A stretch of DNA of 64,000 nucleotides from Algoriphagus boseongensis (GTDB lineage Bacteria > Bacteroidota > Bacteroidia > Cytophagales > Cyclobacteriaceae). The notes beneath the pieces were generated by a model. It was not told where the DNA came from. It saw nothing but the letters and a program-made list of their open reading frames with translations, and made no database searches. Every line of letters starts with the position of its first letter. Position 1 is the stretch's first letter. The position numbers and the translations under genes were made by a program. The stretch covers positions 248,001 to 312,000 of the forward strand of contig NZ_SNYF01000007.1 in the NCBI RefSeq assembly GCF_004362805.1, read 5' to 3'. Positions 59,527 to 64,000 of the stretch are shown here, piece after piece.

Positions 59527-62500
59527 TCGATTACCAGTTTCCCGCTTCTAAAGTCCGAACTTAAGTCTAGTTCTGATTGAAGCCATAAGTTGTAAATATA
59601 AGTTCCTTTTGCTGGAATTTTGGTTTGGTTTTGGAAAAATTTCCAAGACAAATTTTCAATTTTCTCCTGTGCTCTGACTAAACGAATACTCTCCGAAAAT
59701 AGTATACTTCCGCTCAAAGAATAAATCTCTAAAGTGAGCAAAAGGTTTTCATTGGGTCTATTATGGGTGATTTCAAAGTTGGCTTTTTCAAAAGCCGGAT
59801 TAGGATAGACCTTGTGGGAAAGAATTTTTGCGCTCCCGCTCCCACGTATTTCCACTTCAATCGTTTTTCTACTTCCGTTACCCACATTATCCCAAGCAAA
59901 AATCTCAATGCTATTCAATCCTTCTTTCAAGCCATTAATCCTGGTCGTTAAGCTTCCTTTTTTATATTCCCCATTTTGCGTAATGAATAAATTACCCAAA
60001 TACTCGGGATTAAGTTCGTTTACTCCAACGGAGAGCAATTGGTTCGGGTTGAACGCTGATACATTTATTCCACTTTCATCTTCAAGCTCGAGGGTTAATT
60101 CAATTGACGTAGTTGGGAAAATGAAGGGAGGTGCGGCCAATTGGTTGATTTTAGGAAGTATTTCGGGACCTTTGGTATCTGAAGGAATGTCAGATTCTCC
60201 TCCAATGACGATTTCTTTTACCCCAAATGCTTCTTGCCCCGAATTTTCTTCCCGGGCAAGAATCCGGATTTTTCCCATTCCAAATTCTGGGTTTATGTTT
60301 TTTGGGATAAAGAATCTTGATTCTAGATTTCCCGAATTAACCTTTCCCCTTCCTTTGAAAATTAGAGTTGACTCCTCTTTGAAATTGGTTTTAGAACTCT
60401 CATCACCTAAGGTTTCAACTTCTACAGGCTTATCCCTGATTTCAATTTCATAATCTCCATTGAACCCAGATAAGTTAGCCTCGGTGAGTGGATCGATGAC
60501 ACTTGCTTTTAAGATTATTTCCTGAAATGAAGAAAGGGTATCTGCAGGATTTTCATCACCAATACTTTTGATCTCGTCTAATTTGATTCCCGATTCTGAG
60601 AGTGGAAGTTTTAAGCTAGGATCGCCGATTAAGGCAAAATTTCTATTCAGGGCTCCATTCTGACTCTTGTTCTTGGTGTTTTTGTAAATAGTCCCCAAAT
60701 CCTGATAAACCCCATTTTCCTTTTTGAGAAACTCCTGGATAAAGGCCTGATTGAGTGAAAAATTAATACTACTAAAAACTGGACGGCCAGTAGATAGCAA
60801 TGAAATAGCCCCTTTGCCTTTGGCAAAAAGTAATTCTTCAGCCGCTGATCGAATAAAAGGGCTATCAAAACGTCCAAATTCACAAGTCGCCGTCATCCAA
60901 ATAGCCAATCGCTTCTGGGTTGCCCAATTTTCTAAATCTGAAACCTTGAATATTTCCTCCGCGGTTAGGGTAGTTTCATTGCCATGTCCGATGTAGTTCA
61001 GCAAAAGTGTGCCTTCGTCTAAAGCCTTTTGCAAGGCCATTTTAGCTTGAGGTGAGGATTGCTGTGTTCCGTTTTTCTCTTGCTCAAATCTATCGAGGTA
61101 AAGTTTAGAGCTTAAGAATTCCAGATGGTTTTCTGCAAGGTAGTTTGCGTGATTTTCAGCATCTCTCAAATGAATATTATTGTCTCCATCATCCGCCACA
61201 AAAGTTATATTCCTTTTCCAATCACCTTTCTCGGGTGAAGTTTCATAGGCGATGATTTTTTCTATGCTTTCGTTGGCCTCAGTAAAATTTATAGCAGGAA
61301 TTCGCCCTATCCCGATTTTTAAAAGTTCATCCCCTTGGCGATCTTCTTTCCATTCTCCTTGTCCCCAATCCAAAAGGGCATAATAATCATCTGAACTATA
61401 GGTAGAAAGTGGGTCAAGGCTACTTCTGCTGGTATAAATAGGCACCAAGTTTGGCCTTCCTCCAAGAATTCTTTTGTAATCAAATGTGCCTTTTCCAAGG
61501 ATCAGAACATTTTTCAAAGTTTTTCCTTGATGATATTCCCAAGCGATAAAATTGCGAATAGCGCTTACATCTCTATTTCCATAGCCAAATGAATCGAAAA
61601 TATCCTCAAGACTTACAACTGAAGTTTTCAGCCCAAGTGATTGCTTATGACTTTGAAGTTTTTTAGCGGAGGAAAGTAGTGAAGATGGAGCGATAATCAG
61701 GAAAGCAGATTTGCTCGCTGATTGTCTTAACTCAAGACGAATTGGGCCTGAAATAGAAAGCTTGGGAATTTCATTACTTGAATATATGGCCCAAGATTTT
61801 CCTTTTGAAAAAGATCCTTCCACTGCAATAGGAGAATAGAAATCTGAGATTTCTATAGCAAAAACACCTTCAGGAATTTGAATGATTTGTTCCTCAAAAT
61901 GCCTGAAAACTCCATTTTTCCAATTTTCTCTTGTGAATGGAACTGCCACTGTCACCTGATCTAAAAAGCCAGCCGAATTGGAGCCGGTACCTTGGTAAGT
62001 AAATCGGAGTTGGGAAAGTTGACCTCCCGAAGGTGCGAATTCAATTTGAAAATCTCTGGGATCACCTTTAATTCCATAGATATTAGATGAGATAGGGGAA
62101 AATGCGATTTCCTGGATGAGCTGATTTCCGGTCAGCATTCTCATCGTACTTGAACTTGTGGATTGGCCCATGACTCGGGAAGAAATAATCCAATTTTCCG
62201 AAGCCTCAGATCGTAATCCGAAATTCAAATTTAGACTTTGGCCTTGTCGGATGGGGAGGGAGTACCATTCTCTTCCTGATTCCAAGATGTTGGTTATCTC
62301 TTCTTTTTGAGAAAAGAAGCGATAAAGAACTTGGCTTGATGGAGTAGTTTCGCTGATGGATTTTTTTTCTATTCTTTTTGGATTGGCCTTTTTCCCGATG
62401 AGATAACTCAGCGTATCGGTGTACAGATGATGCTGATAACTGATTTTTTGATCTGGGCTCCATTGGATTTGATGAGGACCTTGGAGAAAAACCAATAATT

Positions 62501-62756
62501 CATTTCCATTTTGAAAAGAAGGGATTTCCTGCAAAGACAATTGGATTGAATCCAATTTTTGAGGCAGCATGCCTGGGAAACCATAAAAAGTAAGTTCTGA
62601 AAGATCTGAAAAACCCAATTTTCTAGCTTCCTCTAAGGAAACTTTATAAATCCCGGATTCTACAACTTTTGCCTCAAAAAATTGAGCATTGACCGCACCG
62701 GACCAAATTATTCCGATTCCACAAAAGATATTCTTGATCCACCTGATGCCGCTCAT
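59523..62756 (-). CDS. porU: Type IX secretion system sortase PorU
   Basis: 1077 residues, C25 (gingipain) family. Signal peptide at 1-24. Catalytic H591 in LLNYIGHGNE and C625 in TATCEFGRFD, 34 residues apart as in gingipains. A C-terminal region resembling T9SS sorting domains (about 1000-1077, KVYPNPAFEKANFEI ... YNLWLQ) is present. PorU removes the sorting domain from cargo at the cell surface and attaches the cargo to lipid-linked sugar. It overlaps pssA and porV by four bases each. Confidence 0.94.
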   Translation of the reverse strand: MSGIRWIKNIFCGIGIIWSGAVNAQFFEAKVVESGIYKVSLEEARKLGFSDLSELTFYGFPGMLPQKLDSIQLSLQEIPSFQNGNELLVFLQGPHQIQWSPDQKISYQHHLYTDTLSYLIGKKANPKRIEKKSISETTPSSQVLYRFFSQKEEITNILESGREWYSLPIRQGQSLNLNFGLRSEASENWIISSRVMGQSTSSSTMRMLTGNQLIQEIAFSPISSNIYGIKGDPRDFQIEFAPSGGQLSQLRFTYQGTGSNSAGFLDQVTVAVPFTRENWKNGVFRHFEEQIIQIPEGVFAIEISDFYSPIAVEGSFSKGKSWAIYSSNEIPKLSISGPIRLELRQSASKSAFLIIAPSSLLSSAKKLQSHKQSLGLKTSVVSLEDIFDSFGYGNRDVSAIRNFIAWEYHQGKTLKNVLILGKGTFDYKRILGGRPNLVPIYTSRSSLDPLSTYSSDDYYALLDWGQGEWKEDRQGDELLKIGIGRIPAINFTEANESIEKIIAYETSPEKGDWKRNITFVADDGDNNIHLRDAENHANYLAENHLEFLSSKLYLDRFEQEKNGTQQSSPQAKMALQKALDEGTLLLNYIGHGNETTLTAEEIFKVSDLENWATQKRLAIWMTATCEFGRFDSPFIRSAAEELLFAKGKGAISLLSTGRPVFSSINFSLNQAFIQEFLKKENGVYQDLGTIYKNTKNKSQNGALNRNFALIGDPSLKLPLSESGIKLDEIKSIGDENPADTLSSFQEIILKASVIDPLTEANLSGFNGDYEIEIRDKPVEVETLGDESSKTNFKEESTLIFKGRGKVNSGNLESRFFIPKNINPEFGMGKIRILAREENSGQEAFGVKEIVIGGESDIPSDTKGPEILPKINQLAAPPFIFPTTSIELTLELEDESGINVSAFNPNQLLSVGVNELNPEYLGNLFITQNGEYKKGSLTTRINGLKEGLNSIEIFAWDNVGNGSRKTIEVEIRGSGSAKILSHKVYPNPAFEKANFEITHNRPNENLLLTLEIYSLSGSILFSESIRLVRAQEKIENLSWKFFQNQTKIPAKGTYIYNLWLQSELDLSSDFRSGKLVIE

Positions 62757-63445
62757 TCACGCCCTATTGCATTTTCAACTAGAGATAATCCAATATACGC
62801 TAAGATGATCAAAGGGATTCCTCCCAATTGTAGAATTGCAAAGGAAGCTAAACTGATAACTATCAGAAGAAAGCGAAAGAGGTTCTCCCTGATTTTGAAA
62901 TTTTTAAACTTCAGTGCGATTAATGGAATCTCAGCGATTAAAAGAATTGAAAAGATCCATGCTATTCCAATAAGAATAAATTGAGAATTCAGGACTTCAC
63001 CTACCTTGGGCCAAAGTAGAGCTAAATGAGGCAGAGTGCTGATAAATAAAGCATTGGCTGGAGTTGGTAATCCAATAAACCGATCACTTTGTCTGGCATC
63101 CAAATTGAATTTTGCCAATCTATAGGCAGAAAGCATGGGGACAATAAGAGTCAAATAAGGAAGCCAGTTTTCCGGATTTGAGCTTTCAGCCATTTTATAA
63201 AGAATAAATCCTGGTAAAACCCCGAATGAAACTACATCAGCCAAGGAATCCAATTCCTTTCCAAGATTACTTTGAACTTTTAGGATTCTCGCCGCCATTC
63301 CATCCAAAAAATCGAATCCAGCAGCCATCAAAACGAAGATTGCTCCGGATAAAATCTCACCTTTCAAAACAAATATTATCCCAATAGCTCCAGTTAGAAG
63401 ATTGAGCAAGGTGATGGTGTTGGGTATGTGTGCTTTAATTTTCAA
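62753..63445 (-). CDS. pssA: CDP-diacylglycerol--serine O-phosphatidyltransferase
   Basis: 230 residues, membrane protein with six or seven helices. The CDP-alcohol transferase motif D-G-x2-A-R-x8-G-x3-D-x3-D is intact in FLDGMAARILKVQSNLGKELDSLADVVS. It makes phosphatidylserine, the precursor of phosphatidylethanolamine, the main Bacteroidota phospholipid. The start is TTG (63445), overlapping the TGA of the MBL gene as TTGA; no in-frame ATG is near. Followed by porU with a four-base overlap. Confidence 0.93.
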   Translation of the reverse strand: MKIKAHIPNTITLLNLLTGAIGIIFVLKGEILSGAIFVLMAAGFDFLDGMAARILKVQSNLGKELDSLADVVSFGVLPGFILYKMAESSNPENWLPYLTLIVPMLSAYRLAKFNLDARQSDRFIGLPTPANALFISTLPHLALLWPKVGEVLNSQFILIGIAWIFSILLIAEIPLIALKFKNFKIRENLFRFLLIVISLASFAILQLGGIPLIILAYIGLSLVENAIGRE

Positions 63446-64000
63446 TAGCTGGCTCTTTCTCCCACAAAGGGGTTGTGAATTCTTTCGAAACCTACGGTTG
63501 TTTCCGGTCCATGGCCTGAATAAATGACAGTTTCATCTGGAAGTGAGAATAATTCAGACTTTATTTTGGTAAGCAAAAGATGGTGATTTCCTCCCGGAAG
63601 ATCAGTTCTGCCAATGCTTGCTCTGAAAAGTGTATCGCCGCCGATGCATTGTCCACTTTCCTTATGATAGAAGACCACATGTCCTGGGGCATGACCAGGA
63701 ACGAATAAAACTTTCAATTTTTCCTTTCCGATAGCGATTTCTTGTCCTTCTTCTATGAAGTAGTCTCCTTCAGAGGATTCATATCCCTGAAATCCATAAT
63801 TCGGGGCATAAACTTCTACAGATTTCAAAACGGGTACTTCATTTTTATGCAATCCCAATTGAAGATTCCATTTTCTTTTTACCCAGGCATTCCCCAAAAC
63901 ATGGTCAATATGACAATGGGTATTGAGTAGCAATTTGGGTTCTAGTCGGTTCTCTTGGATAAAGTTTTCTAATTCAGTCCTTTCCGCGTGAGTGAAGCAT
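63442..64000 (-). CDS. MBL-fold metallo-hydrolase (glyoxalase II-like; 5' end outside)
   Basis: The frame stays open to the window edge, so the N-terminus is missing. It can be read as CFTHAERTELENFIQENRL just before LLLNTHCHIDHVLGN, whose HxHxDH motif binds zinc. Later ligands are in GHAPGHVVFYH and in GGDTLFRASIGRTDLPGG, and the end carries YSGHGPETTVGFE. It is the glyoxalase II-like subgroup that hydrolyses thioesters or similar. The TTG at 63933 is not the start. It is the first visible gene of the pssA-porU-porV operon and overlaps pssA by four bases. Confidence 0.9.
   Translation of the reverse strand, partial: CFTHAERTELENFIQENRLEPKLLLNTHCHIDHVLGNAWVKRKWNLQLGLHKNEVPVLKSVEVYAPNYGFQGYESSEGDYFIEEGQEIAIGKEKLKVLFVPGHAPGHVVFYHKESGQCIGGDTLFRASIGRTDLPGGNHHLLLTKIKSELFSLPDETVIYSGHGPETTVGFERIHNPFVGERASY

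Noticed and set aside
59812..60453. 213-codon plus-strand frame inside porU
   Set aside because: Antisense shadow; no start context, neighbour or family supports it.
63445..63933. MBL hydrolase taken to start at TTG 63933
   Set aside because: Upstream codons to the window edge are open and encode family-like sequence (CFTHAERTELENFI), so the gene is partial rather than short.
1..64000. CRISPR arrays, tRNA or rRNA genes, insertion sequences, prophage or defence islands
   Set aside because: No regularly spaced repeats, tRNA-like cloverleafs, transposase, integrase, restriction or toxin-antitoxin genes were found on reading all gaps and frames.

Overview
The window is chromosomal DNA of a Bacteroidota bacterium, most likely of the order Cytophagales, family Cyclobacteriaceae (Algoriphagus-like). 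The case rests on type IX secretion (PorU, PorV and a cargo protein with a C-terminal sorting domain), Bacteroidota-only families (DUF4494, DUF6600, the haem-binding CxxCH family, M56/BlaI pairs), promoters of the Bacteroidota form TTTG-N19/20-TAnnTTTG, and an apparently low-to-mid 40s % G+C. Genus is inference. I see no rRNA, tRNA, CRISPR array, transposase, integrase or prophage gene. Coding is dense, with short gaps and many 1-4 base gene overlaps.

Layout. 1-12.9 kb: complement-strand exported and redox genes: a partial sortilin/VPS10-type propeller protein, a DUF6600 protein with a low-complexity tail, two Gfo/Idh/MocA oxidoreductases (one with a Tat signal), a haem-binding CxxCH protein, a zinc alcohol dehydrogenase and a 1461-residue T9SS cargo. 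13.0-16.6 kb: a probable 44-residue small protein, then the three-subunit proton-translocating transhydrogenase operon. 16.6-21.6 kb: RNase HII and a GH63-type glucosidase, divergent from a BlaI repressor/M56 protease pair whose promoter lies inside two identical 16-bp operators. 21.6-27.4 kb: a phosphoesterase/glycosyltransferase pair, a GT2 enzyme and a DPP-IV type S9 peptidase. 27.4-33.8 kb: fatty acid hydroxylase, DUF2490, VIT-type metal transporter, GT39 transferase and a membrane-anchored alpha/beta hydrolase. 33.9-38.9 kb: a sigma-54 two-component system divergent from an FKBP isomerase, with five copies of GTGTnCG between them, then a hypothetical and LpxH. 39.0-45.5 kb: ftsH and rsfS divergent from birA, then ahcY, a lipoprotein and an SDR reductase. 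45.5-54.7 kb: a PAS protein without kinase domain, an HD protein, DUF4494, a membrane patatin, an Mpo1-like protein, a DAO oxidase, NhaC, a DEDD exonuclease and a YigZ protein. 54.7-57.0 kb: ketoisomerase/GNAT/GT2 surface-sugar cassette. 57.0-64.0 kb: one tightly overlapping complement-strand operon: MBL hydrolase, pssA, porU, porV and a non-catalytic M16 peptidase.

How they fit together. The clearest system is T9SS maturation: PorU is the sortase, PorV the shuttle that brings cargo to it, and the protein at 6839-11224 is a predicted substrate. Envelope lipid and glycan functions (two LpxH-type phosphoesterases, four glycosyltransferases, pssA, fatty acid hydroxylase, Mpo1-like protein) are scattered through the window. 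No obviously new defence or mobile system is visible. The best leads are regulatory (the BlaI operator-promoter at 19937-19979, the GTGTnCG cluster at 36702-36761, the palindrome before the transhydrogenase operon), the 44-residue small ORF, and signalling or protease proteins that lack a catalytic part.
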